Made by a program: the position numbers and the translations under genes. From assembly GCA_010672585.1 (NCBI GenBank), contig JAAHGF010000004.1:134489-198488 (forward strand): a DNA stretch of 64,000 nucleotides, written 5' to 3'. The notes under the pieces were generated by a model. The model had not been told where the DNA came from, did not search any database, and saw only the letters and a list, made by a program, of their open reading frames with translations. Below are positions 9,167 through 17,677 of this stretch, in pieces; position 1 is the first letter of the stretch, and each line of letters starts with the position of its first letter. The DNA comes from Okeania sp. SIO1I7. Lineage in GTDB: Bacteria > Cyanobacteriota > Cyanobacteriia > Cyanobacteriales > Microcoleaceae.

Positions 9167-12100
9167 ATGGAAAAAGTTGAAATAGTACAGAAACAACCTA
9201 CACAACTAGCAGCAACTACAGGATTTTTAGACCAAGTAGCAATAGAAAATGAAACTGTTTGTTTAAGCGGATGGGTTCTCTCTTTTGAGCCTGAGTCTGT
9301 AACTAATTTTAAAGTTTTATTTGGCAGTCAACAATTAGTAGGATTTGAATTAACTCAAGGTCTTCCTAGCCCTGGGGTGAAAAAAGCACATCCAAATATT
9401 TCTGCTGCTAATAACGCTCGGTTTATTATTAGACTACCAATGAATAAACAGCAGCAAAAACAATTTAAAGATGCTCTGATTATTTTAATTCCTCTAGTTG
9501 CTGACCGTGAAGGAGAACCTTTATTAAATGCTGTTAATCCTGCATTATCTGCTTTAGTTAAAACACCAGAAGCAAGTAATTTACCAAGCCAAACTCCTCC
9601 AGTAGAACTTATTTCTGTTCATGTGCCAAAAGCAGCCGGAACAGCTTTCAGACAAGTTTTATTACAAGTTTATGGAACTCAGGGAGTTCTGACAGATAAA
9701 ACTAATATGTTTGAAGATAATATGCCAGCTACTATTCATTGGCAGACTAAAGTTATTGAGGGTCATTTTCGCGCTGGTAAATACGATAAATTATTTCCTG
9801 ATACTAAGAGAATTACATGGTTAAGAGAACCTATCCACAGGTTAATTTCTGATTACTGTTTTCGCCATATATCTAATCCCACAAAAGATTATCTAAATAA
9901 ACAAGGTTTACTGAAGTTTGCTCAAAGTAACAGTAATCTTATGGCTTATTGTGTGAATGGTAAATCTCTGGATTATTTTGATTTTGTCGGAATTACAGAA
10001 TATTTTGAAGAGGATTTACTGGCACTCAAAAATCTTCTTGGTTGGTCAGATTATCAAGTTATTTATCAAAATAGAAATCCTTATCCAGAATATCTTGACT
10101 TTCAGAAAGAGGTTTTATCAGACAAAAAATTAATGGATGAATTGGCAAGTGCTAATAGTCAAGATATGGAACTTTATGCAGCAGCTTTAAAATTACGAGC
10201 TGAAGGAAGAAGGAAGAAGGAAGAAGGAAGAAGGAATGAAGTTAGAAGTGAACAAAAAGAAGGAATAAGTGACATTAATTTACCAGCAGAAAATATAGTT
10301 AATAATCAAGGAAGAAGGGAGAAGGAGGAAGGCAAAAGCCAGAATTCAGAAGTTAGAAGCGAACAAGAAGTTAGAAGTGATATTAATTTGTCAGTACAAA
10401 ATATAGTTAAGAAGGAGGAAGGAAAAAGTGCAATTAATTTACCTGAAAAAAATGTAGTTGATTTGGAACCATATACAGTGCCAGAAAAAACAAAAATATT
10501 AGCAACATTGGGTTCTTTGGATAAGGTAGAATTTGACCGTCAAGAATTATTACTAATAGGTTGGGTAGTTTCTCGTAATTTAGGAGCAGTAAAAAGCTTT
10601 CAATTAACTATTGCAGGTACTGAAATAGAAAATTTTGAAACTGCCTTAAATTTACCAAGTCCTGATGTGAGAAAATTACATCCGAATCTTCATAATTCTG
10701 ACAAAGTAAGGTTTCGTATCAAGGCATTTCTTAACCCAGAACAAATTTCACAATTCCAAAATGCTGAAATTGTTTTAACTCCCATATTTAAAGATGGTAA
10801 AGGTCAGGTTTTATCTAAAGTAAAGGAAGGAAGAGGGAAGAAGCGGTGCGACCCCGCGTCGGCGAAAGACGCAAGCGGTCGGACCCCGCGTCGCCGACAG
10901 GCGCAAGGGAACGCCGACCAAGAGAGGGAATGCGCACCAAGAGAGGAAGAAGGAAGAAGTAATGAAGTCAGAAGTGAACAGGAAGTTAGAAGTGAGGAAG
11001 AAGGCAAAAGTGGAATTGATTTACCAGAAAAAAATGTAGTTGATTTGGAGCCATATACAGTGCCAGAAAAAACAAAACCATTAACTTTTTCTGAAGCATC
11101 CATAGGTCAAGAACAACCAAAATTCATCCCACCAATTGAACCAATTACAACAATAGGTCATCTAGATCGAGTAGCAAAAGCCAATCAAAAATTAATTATA
11201 TCTGGATGGGTAGGTTCTTACAATTTTGGTTCTGTAGAAAGCTTTAAAGTTTTCATCGGCAGTCAAGAATTTACTTCTTTTGAACAAAAATTAGGTCTAC
11301 CTAGCCCAGATGTAGCAAAAGTTAGGACTCAGCTTAATAATGCTGAAAATGCTAGATTTAGTCTGGAAATACCCTTGACAAAGGCAGAACTTCAAAACTG
11401 CCAAAATACTCTCATTACTCTGACTCCAATATTTCAAGGAAAAGAGGGAGAAATTCTGTTTCAACTATTTAATCCATCCCTGCCAATTCCTGAAGATAAA
11501 TATATAGAAGGAAAAGCAATTAACTTTATCCAAAGAAGCTGCAAATTTTTAGGCGACTTTATCCAAAGAGTAGGTCTTCAACCCACTGCTGAAGTTTTGG
11601 AAATTGGCTGCGGAGTCGGTAATATTGCTTATGGTCTAGCCTATTATTTAAAATCTCCAGGTCGTTATGAAGGGAATGACTTTTCTGAGGAATTAATATC
11701 TTGGGCAAAGCAAAATATTAGCAGCCACAAACCACATTTCAATTTCCGTCAGATAGACTCAGATTTGAAACTTCCCTACGACGACAAAAGTTTTGATTTT
11801 GTCTTTATCGGTTCCAGATTTACTCAGGTCAGTGGAAAGGAAATTCGTAATTATTTAGATGAAATTTATCGAGTTTTAAAACCAGATGGTCGTTTCTTAT
11901 TCCAATGTTTTTTAGTTAACCACGAGTCAGAACAATTAATATCTGAAGGCAAGAGTTCTCAACCTCTTGTTCATAAAGTTCAGGAAGGTTTTACTAAAGA
12001 CCTAAATTCACCAGAAAAAGGGATGGGTTTTCTGGAGTCTTTATTGTTGGAGTGGGCAATTAATGCTGGTTTTAATGTATTAGGAAAATATTATGGTTCT

Positions 12101-14662
12101 TGGTGTGGACGAGTTGGTAAGAGAAGTTATCCAGATATGGTAATTCTGGAGAAGGAAGAAGTCAGAGTAAATAAGGAAAAAATTGATAGTTTGCTTAAAG
12201 AAGAAGCAGAAAATAAGCAGTCAGAAATTTTACAAGACTTGGAAAAAATAGATAGCGATCGCTCTTCCGAAGAAGTCAGAGTAAATAAGGAAAAAATTGA
12301 TAGTTTGGTTAGAGAAGAAGCAGAAAGTAAGCAGTCAGAAAATTTACAAGACTTGGAAAAAATAGATAGCGATCGCTCTGAGGTTTTGCAGAATAATTTA
12401 CCATCAGAATCTACTTTAAAAATTACTCCTGAATCTAAGTCTTCTGCCTCTCCTTTACTGGTGGAAATAATGGCAGATTTGGAGAAATCGCAAATAGAAA
12501 TCCAAGAAATTCAAGCGGATCTAGAAAAGTTCAAATCTCAAAAGGAAGATATTCCTGCCAAGAGTCTATTTCCTGTAGAACCAGATATTTCAACTACAGC
12601 TAAAAAAAAACTTCTGACTAAACCTTTAGAAGAAGTTACTCAAAAGTCAAAACTTCCTACCCTTCCGCCCAAAAAAAAACAGGAATTATTGGGTTTATCC
12701 GGAGTAACAGTTGAAAATTTTTGGGAAATTATTTTAGTAGAAGGAAGGAGGAAGAAGGAAGAAGGAAGAGGGGATTTTTCTGATATAGAAGGAAGAAGGA
12801 AGAAGGAAGAAGGAAGAAGGGATTTTTCTGATATAGAAGGAAGGAGTAAGAAGGAAGAAGGAAGAAGGGATTTTTCTGATATAGAAGGAAGAAGGAAGAA
12901 GGAAGAAGGAAGAAGGGATTTTTCTGATATAGAAGGAAGGAGTAAGAAGGAAGAAGGAAGAAGGGATTTTTCTGAATCTTTGATAGAAGGAAGAAGGAAG
13001 AAGGAAGAAGGAAGAAGGGATTTTTCTGATATAGAAGGAAGGAGTAAGAAGGAAGAAGGAAGAAGGGATTTTTCTGAATCTTTGATAGAAGGAAGAAGAG
13101 ATGACTCTAAACCTTCTATTAGTATTCTTACTCCAACCTGGAATTCATCTTTAGATTGGTTTGTGGAAACTGTTTTAAGTGTTCTTAACCAATCTATCCC
13201 TAACTGGGAATGGTGTATTGTTGATGATGGCTCGAAACAACCAGAAATTAGAAATGTACTTGCAGGTTTAGCAGAAAAAGAACCGAGAATTAAAGTTCTA
13301 CTTTCAGAAGATAATGGCGGAATTAGTGCTGCTACAAATAAAGCTCTAAATATGGCTACAGGAGAATATATTTGTTTATTAGACCATGATGATACTTTGG
13401 CTCCCACAGCATTAGAAGATAGTCTGAATAAACTGGCAGAAGGATTCGATGTAGTTTATTCCGATGAAGATAAAATTGATTTTTCTGGATTAAATTATAT
13501 CGTTCCATTCTTTAAACCTGACTGGTCTCCTGAATATTTTCGTGGTGTTATGTATGTTGGTCATTTATTATGTGTCCGTCGAGAAATAGCTTTAGCTGCG
13601 GGTGGTTTTAAGAGTGAATTTGATGGAGTACAAGACTATGAGTTTATATTACGAGTTTCCGAACAAACTAATAAAATTGCTCATATTTCTCGACACCTTT
13701 ATCATTGGCGACAAGTTAAAGGAAGTATTTCCGGAGATGCCGATGCTAAAGCAGGTATTGAAGTAGTACAACAAGCTGCTGTTAACTCTCATTTACAAAG
13801 GATTGGTTTGGCAGCAAAAGCAGAACCAGGTTTAGGTAAACATCGGATAAATATTAATCCTTTATCTAGAAATAATCATCCTTTGATTAGTCTAATTATT
13901 GCTGCTCCTAATATTTCAGAAAATCTCGATCAATGGTCGAAAAATCTTTTGTCTGTTTCAACTTATCCGAAAAATGAAGTGATTTTAGTTGGTGGAGAAA
14001 AAACAGAAAATATTATCCAAAATTCTGAGGTAAAAGTTTTAAGTCTATCAGGGCAATTTAATTATTCTCGTGCTTATAATCTAGCTGCCAAAACTGCCCA
14101 AGGAGAATATTTTATTTTCCTCAATACTAATTTAGAAGTTGTTACTGAAGATTGGCAACGACATCTTTTATATTACGCCGAACAATCTGATATTGGTGTA
14201 GTGGGAGGACTATTAATTTTCCCAGATGGAATTGTTGAACACGCAGGCATTATATTAGGAAAATCTGGAAAAGTTGATTATGTAATGCGAGGTTTTCCCT
14301 CTAACCATGATGGTTATGCAGGTTCTTTAGTTTGCGCAAGAGAAGTATCTGCTGTAAGTCGAGATTGTTTGATGGTGAGTAGGCAAAATTTTGAAATGGT
14401 TGGAGGTTTTAATGAACATTTTTTCTCTGATTATCAAGATGTTGATTTGTGTTTGAAGTTGAGGAAAAATGGCAAGCGAATAGTATTTACCCCTCGTAGT
14501 GTTTTAATTAATCATCAATCAGAAAAACACAGACAAAGAAATTATGATGTGGTTGACTATATGTTGCTATTAGACCAACAGCAAATTTATATGGATTTGG
14601 GCGACCCATATTACAATCTAAATTTTGATATTCAACGTAACGATTACACTGTCGTTTTGTAG
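9167..14662 (+). CDS. Giant glycan enzyme: GW - sulfotransferase - GW - GW - methyltransferase - GT2 - GT2 (1831 aa)
   Basis: Order by residue: GW module (about 17-130), sulfotransferase (146-340; ISVHVPKAAGTAFRQ), low-complexity linker, second GW (445-541), linker with a GC-rich insert (558-593), third GW (655-772), class I methyltransferase (792-995; VLEIGCGVGNIAYG; closing GSWCGR), a twice-repeated 38-residue acidic segment, a 16-18-residue charged tandem repeat (1192-1312), then two GT2 folds. The first (about 1316-1560) has SISILTPTWNSS, CIVDDGS and DHDD; the second (about 1570-1831) has FLNTNLEV and ends GGFNEHFFSDYQDVDLCLK. The open frame through all the repeats argues that the protein is made. 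No signal peptide is seen, so it is probably cytoplasmic or at the inner membrane face. Its size and linkers suggest an assembly-line scaffold; the product is unknown. Confidence 0.85.
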   Translation: MEKVEIVQKQPTQLAATTGFLDQVAIENETVCLSGWVLSFEPESVTNFKVLFGSQQLVGFELTQGLPSPGVKKAHPNISAANNARFIIRLPMNKQQQKQFKDALIILIPLVADREGEPLLNAVNPALSALVKTPEASNLPSQTPPVELISVHVPKAAGTAFRQVLLQVYGTQGVLTDKTNMFEDNMPATIHWQTKVIEGHFRAGKYDKLFPDTKRITWLREPIHRLISDYCFRHISNPTKDYLNKQGLLKFAQSNSNLMAYCVNGKSLDYFDFVGITEYFEEDLLALKNLLGWSDYQVIYQNRNPYPEYLDFQKEVLSDKKLMDELASANSQDMELYAAALKLRAEGRRKKEEGRRNEVRSEQKEGISDINLPAENIVNNQGRREKEEGKSQNSEVRSEQEVRSDINLSVQNIVKKEEGKSAINLPEKNVVDLEPYTVPEKTKILATLGSLDKVEFDRQELLLIGWVVSRNLGAVKSFQLTIAGTEIENFETALNLPSPDVRKLHPNLHNSDKVRFRIKAFLNPEQISQFQNAEIVLTPIFKDGKGQVLSKVKEGRGKKRCDPASAKDASGRTPRRRQAQGNADQERECAPREEEGRSNEVRSEQEVRSEEEGKSGIDLPEKNVVDLEPYTVPEKTKPLTFSEASIGQEQPKFIPPIEPITTIGHLDRVAKANQKLIISGWVGSYNFGSVESFKVFIGSQEFTSFEQKLGLPSPDVAKVRTQLNNAENARFSLEIPLTKAELQNCQNTLITLTPIFQGKEGEILFQLFNPSLPIPEDKYIEGKAINFIQRSCKFLGDFIQRVGLQPTAEVLEIGCGVGNIAYGLAYYLKSPGRYEGNDFSEELISWAKQNISSHKPHFNFRQIDSDLKLPYDDKSFDFVFIGSRFTQVSGKEIRNYLDEIYRVLKPDGRFLFQCFLVNHESEQLISEGKSSQPLVHKVQEGFTKDLNSPEKGMGFLESLLLEWAINAGFNVLGKYYGSWCGRVGKRSYPDMVILEKEEVRVNKEKIDSLLKEEAENKQSEILQDLEKIDSDRSSEEVRVNKEKIDSLVREEAESKQSENLQDLEKIDSDRSEVLQNNLPSESTLKITPESKSSASPLLVEIMADLEKSQIEIQEIQADLEKFKSQKEDIPAKSLFPVEPDISTTAKKKLLTKPLEEVTQKSKLPTLPPKKKQELLGLSGVTVENFWEIILVEGRRKKEEGRGDFSDIEGRRKKEEGRRDFSDIEGRSKKEEGRRDFSDIEGRRKKEEGRRDFSDIEGRSKKEEGRRDFSESLIEGRRKKEEGRRDFSDIEGRSKKEEGRRDFSESLIEGRRDDSKPSISILTPTWNSSLDWFVETVLSVLNQSIPNWEWCIVDDGSKQPEIRNVLAGLAEKEPRIKVLLSEDNGGISAATNKALNMATGEYICLLDHDDTLAPTALEDSLNKLAEGFDVVYSDEDKIDFSGLNYIVPFFKPDWSPEYFRGVMYVGHLLCVRREIALAAGGFKSEFDGVQDYEFILRVSEQTNKIAHISRHLYHWRQVKGSISGDADAKAGIEVVQQAAVNSHLQRIGLAAKAEPGLGKHRININPLSRNNHPLISLIIAAPNISENLDQWSKNLLSVSTYPKNEVILVGGEKTENIIQNSEVKVLSLSGQFNYSRAYNLAAKTAQGEYFIFLNTNLEVVTEDWQRHLLYYAEQSDIGVVGGLLIFPDGIVEHAGIILGKSGKVDYVMRGFPSNHDGYAGSLVCAREVSAVSRDCLMVSRQNFEMVGGFNEHFFSDYQDVDLCLKLRKNGKRIVFTPRSVLINHQSEKHRQRNYDVVDYMLLLDQQQIYMDLGDPYYNLNFDIQRNDYTVVL
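10841..10945 (+). repeat. Class II GC-rich insert, in frame within the giant gene
   Basis: A GC-rich island in an otherwise AT-rich gene: gcggtgcgaccccgcgtc, repeated once with changes, then ccaagagagggaatgcgcac. It encodes KRCDPASAKDASGRTPRR and onward to DQERECAPREE. Nearly the same peptide (RCDPATTVASG...QERERAPREE) interrupts the kinase at 42843-42940. Confidence 0.8.
12155..12380 (+). repeat. Two tandem copies of a 114-bp coding segment
   Basis: Both copies encode EEVRVNKEKIDSL, a variable EEAExKQSE stretch, then LQDLEKIDSDRS, and each ends with a HIP1 octamer coding for DRS. They differ by a few substitutions, so the duplication is recent but not brand new. Confidence 0.85.
12740..13101 (+). 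repeat. In-frame tandem array of 48-54-bp polypurine units
   Basis: Seven full units plus a partial eighth encode EGRRKKEEGRRDFSD-I. Units alternate GRRKK and GRSKK, and two carry an extra ESL, so growth probably went by 96-102-bp pairs. The nucleotide core (gaaggaagaagg) equals the intergenic family P tract at 18846 and 61657. Confidence 0.9.
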
Positions 14663-14677
14663 TTGTAAACCTACTTT

Positions 14678-15157
14678 TTATTCATCAGTTAAAACCCATT
14701 TGTTCTCAATTTTGAAAACCCCCTCTTTATAATCAACCATTGTGACTGCTGCCAAGGTTTCAATCCAAACCGTGGCACCACAACTATGAGGTTTATTTGC
14801 TCGGTACACAATCCGACAGGGACCATGAATTTCAGCTTCATGGCCGGTTGCTAAATTTTCTGTGCCTTCTTTGACCGAAAGAATTGTCAAATCAGTATTT
14901 TTTTTGGTTGTATTGATTCCAATGTGGTTGCGATTGAAGTGAACAGTGTTCTTGCCAGAACGCTTATGGGAACACCAACGTGGTTTCGGACCTTTTCTTC
15001 TGCGATGTATTCTTGGCATTCCTTCATGCAAGGGAATTACCCAAACTCGATTATTGATTTTTCTGGCCCCTTGTATGCGGCCTTCTTTAAGCAAGACTCG
15101 AACTCTTTGAGTAGATATACTTAAAAGACTTGCTGCTTCTGTGGTGCTTACAAACAT
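14678..15157 (-). CDS. HTH (excisionase/MerR-like) domain protein, 159 aa
   Basis: Residues 1-50 form an excisionase-type winged helix (VSTTEAASLLSISTQRVRVL then LKEGRIQGARKINNRVWVIP), a DNA-binding fold of the HTH_17 kind. The middle is basic (RRRKGPKPRWCSHKRS) and the C-terminal 80 residues match no domain I recognise (GPCRIVYRANKPHSCGATVW). It converges on the giant glycan gene with only 15 bp between stops. A perfect 17-bp inverted repeat lies 11-27 bases ahead of its start, so autoregulation is plausible. Its partner or target is unknown; a stand-alone regulator is more likely than a phage excisionase because no integrase is nearby. Confidence 0.7.
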   Translation of the reverse strand: MFVSTTEAASLLSISTQRVRVLLKEGRIQGARKINNRVWVIPLHEGMPRIHRRRKGPKPRWCSHKRSGKNTVHFNRNHIGINTTKKNTDLTILSVKEGTENLATGHEAEIHGPCRIVYRANKPHSCGATVWIETLAAVTMVDYKEGVFKIENKWVLTDE

Positions 15158-15167
15158 GATTTCTTTT

Positions 15168-15184
15168 ATTGCGACTGTCGCAAT
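15168..15184. promoter_or_regulatory. Candidate operator: ATTGCGAC-T-GTCGCAAT
   Basis: Perfect 8-bp inverted repeat around a single central base, just upstream of the HTH gene's ATG at 15157. A site there would overlap the promoter or leader of that gene. Regulation is inferred from position and symmetry alone. Confidence 0.5.
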
Positions 15185-15480
15185 AGTACATTAGATAGCT
15201 GAAATTGTAGTTAGTGGGAAGAAATTTACTGGAGATATGGGAGTGTGAAAAATGAGAAAATGATTTTCCAGATAGATTATAGATACTCGCAGCTTAAAAT
15301 CTGTGGCCCAAGGTAGATGATAGAATAGAGAGTAGTTTGATTTGATTTGGTGTCAGATGAATCGGCAGCAAATTGAATGAGTTCGATGCCCATTAAATTT
15401 GCAAACATCCCAGCAGAAGCTTTCGCCCTAGTTGAAAAACTTGCATGATTATCTTGCAATAACCCCGGAAATTTTCCACC

Positions 15481-16365
15481 ATGCACACTGCCTACCAATA
15501 TAAATTAAGGCCCAAGAAAGAGCAAATAGCCACAATAGAAATGTGGTTGGAATTGTTGCGTCGGCAGTACAACTATAGGTTAGGTGAAAGATTCTCATGG
15601 TGGTCAGAAAGCCGTTGTCCAGTTAACGCCTGTCCCTTGGTGATGCCAATTCCTCAACTAAGAGATAATCCAAATTATTACTCTCAAAAAAAAGATTTGG
15701 TCAATACCAAAGACAAATTTCCGGAATACAAGCTAATTCATTCTCAGGTTTTGCAAGACTGCATAAAACGGGTAAAACTTGCCTTTGATAGATGGTTGAA
15801 AGCCGACAAAAATGGACAGAAATTAGGAAAGCCAAGATTTAAAGGAAAAGGACGTTATCGCAGTTTTACTTATCCTCAAATCAAACTTGATTGTATTGAA
15901 GGAAATCAAATTAATTTGCCCAAAATAGGAAAGGTAAAGTTAATTCAGCATCGTCCAATACCAGAAGGTTTTATAATTAAAACAGTGACGATTAGTCGTA
16001 AAGCTGATGGTTATTATGTGACTTTATCCCTAGAAGACAAATCAGTTCCAGCTTTGACTTTTAATGTTGAACCTACATTAAAAAACACTCTGGGAATCGA
16101 TATGGGACTGAAGGAATTCTTAGTAACAAGTGAAGGAGAATCTGTCCCCATACCTCAATATTATAGAAAATCTCAGAAGCGATTAAAGACTCTACAAAAA
16201 CGTTTATCTCGAAAGAAAAAAGGAAGTAAAAGGAGGCTAAAAGCTGTTAAAGCTGTAGCCAAACAACATAAAAAGGTAGCCGATAAACGTAAAGATTTTC
16301 ATTTTAAAACAGCTAATGAATTGTTATCAAAAGCGAATGTTATCGCCCATGAAAACTTATATTAC
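15481..16365 (+). pseudogene. tnpB: IS200/IS605-family TnpB, 3'-truncated
   Basis: Starts MHTAYQYKLRPKKEQIATIE, with the N-terminal YNYRLGERFSWW and SQVLQDCIKRVKLAFDRW segments typical of cyanobacterial TnpB. The first RuvC aspartate is in LGIDMGLKEFLV. Homology stops at NVIAHENL, which contains the second catalytic acidic residue; the remaining frame (YYYLYYHSSKS) is the antisense of the neighbouring secreted-protein gene. The Zn-finger and third catalytic residue are missing, so it is inactive. About 100-120 residues are lost. The break also marks the end of the converging gene 16340-16732. Confidence 0.85.
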
Positions 16366-16732
16366 TACCTTTATTATCACTCCAGTAAAAGTCTAGATAT
16401 CTTCCACTAGCTTCGCTCTCTCTAGCCATTTGTAAAAATTCTGGTCGGTTAAGACCATGACCAGGATAAGTAGAGTAAACAACAAAAGTGCTTGGTGCTT
16501 TACCAGTTTTATCATCAAATACTCTAGCAACCGCTAAGTCATGACCTTTCAAAACACCATAGTTTTCTGTACAAATATCGATAGAAATTACTCTGGCTTT
16601 CAAAGGACCTCCAGCATAAGCAGAAATTGCTGATAAGAAAGTTACAGCAGATGTAGCAGCAACAGTTAAAGTTAGAGAACGAACCAAGCTTTTTTTTGTT
16701 GAATTGATAAATTCTGTAATTACTTTTGACAT
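16340..16732 (-). CDS. Small secreted/periplasmic protein of unknown function, 130 aa
   Basis: A clear signal peptide: basic start (MSKVITEFINSTKKSLVRS), hydrophobic core TLTVAATSAVTFLSAIS, and an AYA-GG cleavage site near residue 40. The mature part (about 90 residues) has two tyrosine-rich stretches, STFVVYSTYPGHGL and GRYLDFYWSDNKG. A ribosome site (gaggaaat) lies 4-5 bases before the ATG at 16732. The last few codons (SFHGR, stop) come from antisense tnpB sequence, so the original 3' end was replaced or slightly extended by the IS remnant. No family recognised; presumably exported and stress- or surface-related, but this is open. Confidence 0.75.
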   Translation of the reverse strand: MSKVITEFINSTKKSLVRSLTLTVAATSAVTFLSAISAYAGGPLKARVISIDICTENYGVLKGHDLAVARVFDDKTGKAPSTFVVYSTYPGHGLNRPEFLQMARESEASGRYLDFYWSDNKGSNISFHGR

Positions 16733-16923
16733 TTTATTTCCTCATTTATTTACTCTTTTTGCCCTGTAATTAACCATCTCATACAATTCTAATTCGCTCA
16801 TTTTCACATCCACAAGTCGGAAAAGGACGGATAAAGACGGAGATTTTGTTAAGAAAATATAAAAAGGACGGAGAAAGAAGGATAATAGCGGATAAGCTTT
16901 TCAGAAAAATTAATTCTAAGACA

Positions 16924-17454
16924 ATGGACTGGCAAACAGTTTTAAATTCAATTGATGAGTTAGTCTTTCAGCAAACTGGAAAACACCTAAATAATCTACA
17001 AATGGGAATTTTGAAAGGTGTTCTGAATAACGAAAAATATAGAGAAATTGCAGAACAATATAAATGTTCTAATGGTCATGTTAAGGATGAAGGATACGAA
17101 CTCTGGCAAATTTTATCAGAGATTTTTGGGCAGAAGTTAAATAAGTCAAATTTTATTGCTACAGTCGAACGTTTAGGATTTGCAAATTATCATTCTCGGT
17201 TATTTAATCCAGTGCAAATTGGTAGTCTCAATCTTTGCTCTAATTCCGAAACAGCAGAATTAGAAAATAGTTATGTTGCAAATACTCAGTCAAATTACAA
17301 AAAGACAACTTCTTGCCAACCCATCGTTGAAAATGTCTTATACAAAACTAAATTAAATACTGTTTCTAAATTAATCAAACTCGGTTTAACCGCAGAGCAA
17401 ATTGCTGAAGCGGTAGATTTACCATTAAATGAAGTACAACAACTAATGGAGTAA
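16924..17454 (+). CDS. VMAP-type N-terminal HTH domain protein, 176 aa
   Basis: From the ATG at 16924 the protein begins MDWQTVLNSIDELVFQQTGK, then LNNLQMGILKGVLNNEKYRE and a second helix pair ending FGQKLNKSNFIATVERL. This is the helix-turn-helix module found at the N-terminus of cyanobacterial NB-ARC/WD40 and vWA-MoxR-associated (VMAP) proteins. Here it stands alone, followed by a Ser/Asn-rich linker and a short tail (LGLTAEQIAEAVDLPLNEVQ) resembling the HTH tail of PD-(D/E)XK transposase-like proteins. An upstream TTG at 16846 would add 26 residues unrelated to the domain. In known systems the module joins larger conflict proteins; no NTPase partner is adjacent, so this may be an orphan adaptor. 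Confidence 0.65.
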   Translation: MDWQTVLNSIDELVFQQTGKHLNNLQMGILKGVLNNEKYREIAEQYKCSNGHVKDEGYELWQILSEIFGQKLNKSNFIATVERLGFANYHSRLFNPVQIGSLNLCSNSETAELENSYVANTQSNYKKTTSCQPIVENVLYKTKLNTVSKLIKLGLTAEQIAEAVDLPLNEVQQLME

Positions 17455-17677
17455 ATTTGTCAGTATGATAAGTCAGACAAGTTTAGCGATCGCCTCTGGT
17501 TCATTTAAAATCTTTTTATCAGGACTTCTCTCCTCACCCCCCTTTTTTTAAGAGTGAGTAGTATAAAATTTTATGTTTACTTGAGTAGGATAAACAATAA
17601 AAGCTGACGGCTGATAGCTAATTAGCTTATTGACTTACAATTACTAAAAAATCACATATTCTAAAGATATAGTTTTG

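Noticed and set aside
10804..11103. Minus-strand 99-codon frame opposite the class II insert
   Set aside because: Antisense of the giant glycan gene and of the GC-rich repeat; no protein-like pattern.
12740..13101. Regularly spaced repeats resembling a CRISPR array
   Set aside because: Units are contiguous without unique spacers, are purine-rich and in frame; no cas genes are in the window.
12640..13407. A 255-codon open frame on the minus strand opposite the charged repeat array
   Set aside because: It is the antisense of an in-frame purine repeat lacking stops on either strand; composition is repetitive S/L/P, and the plus frame contains recognisable domains on both sides.
15277..15498. 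73-codon minus-strand frame upstream of the truncated tnpB
   Set aside because: Overlaps the tnpB start, with no recognisable family or ribosome site; probably part of the IS left end.
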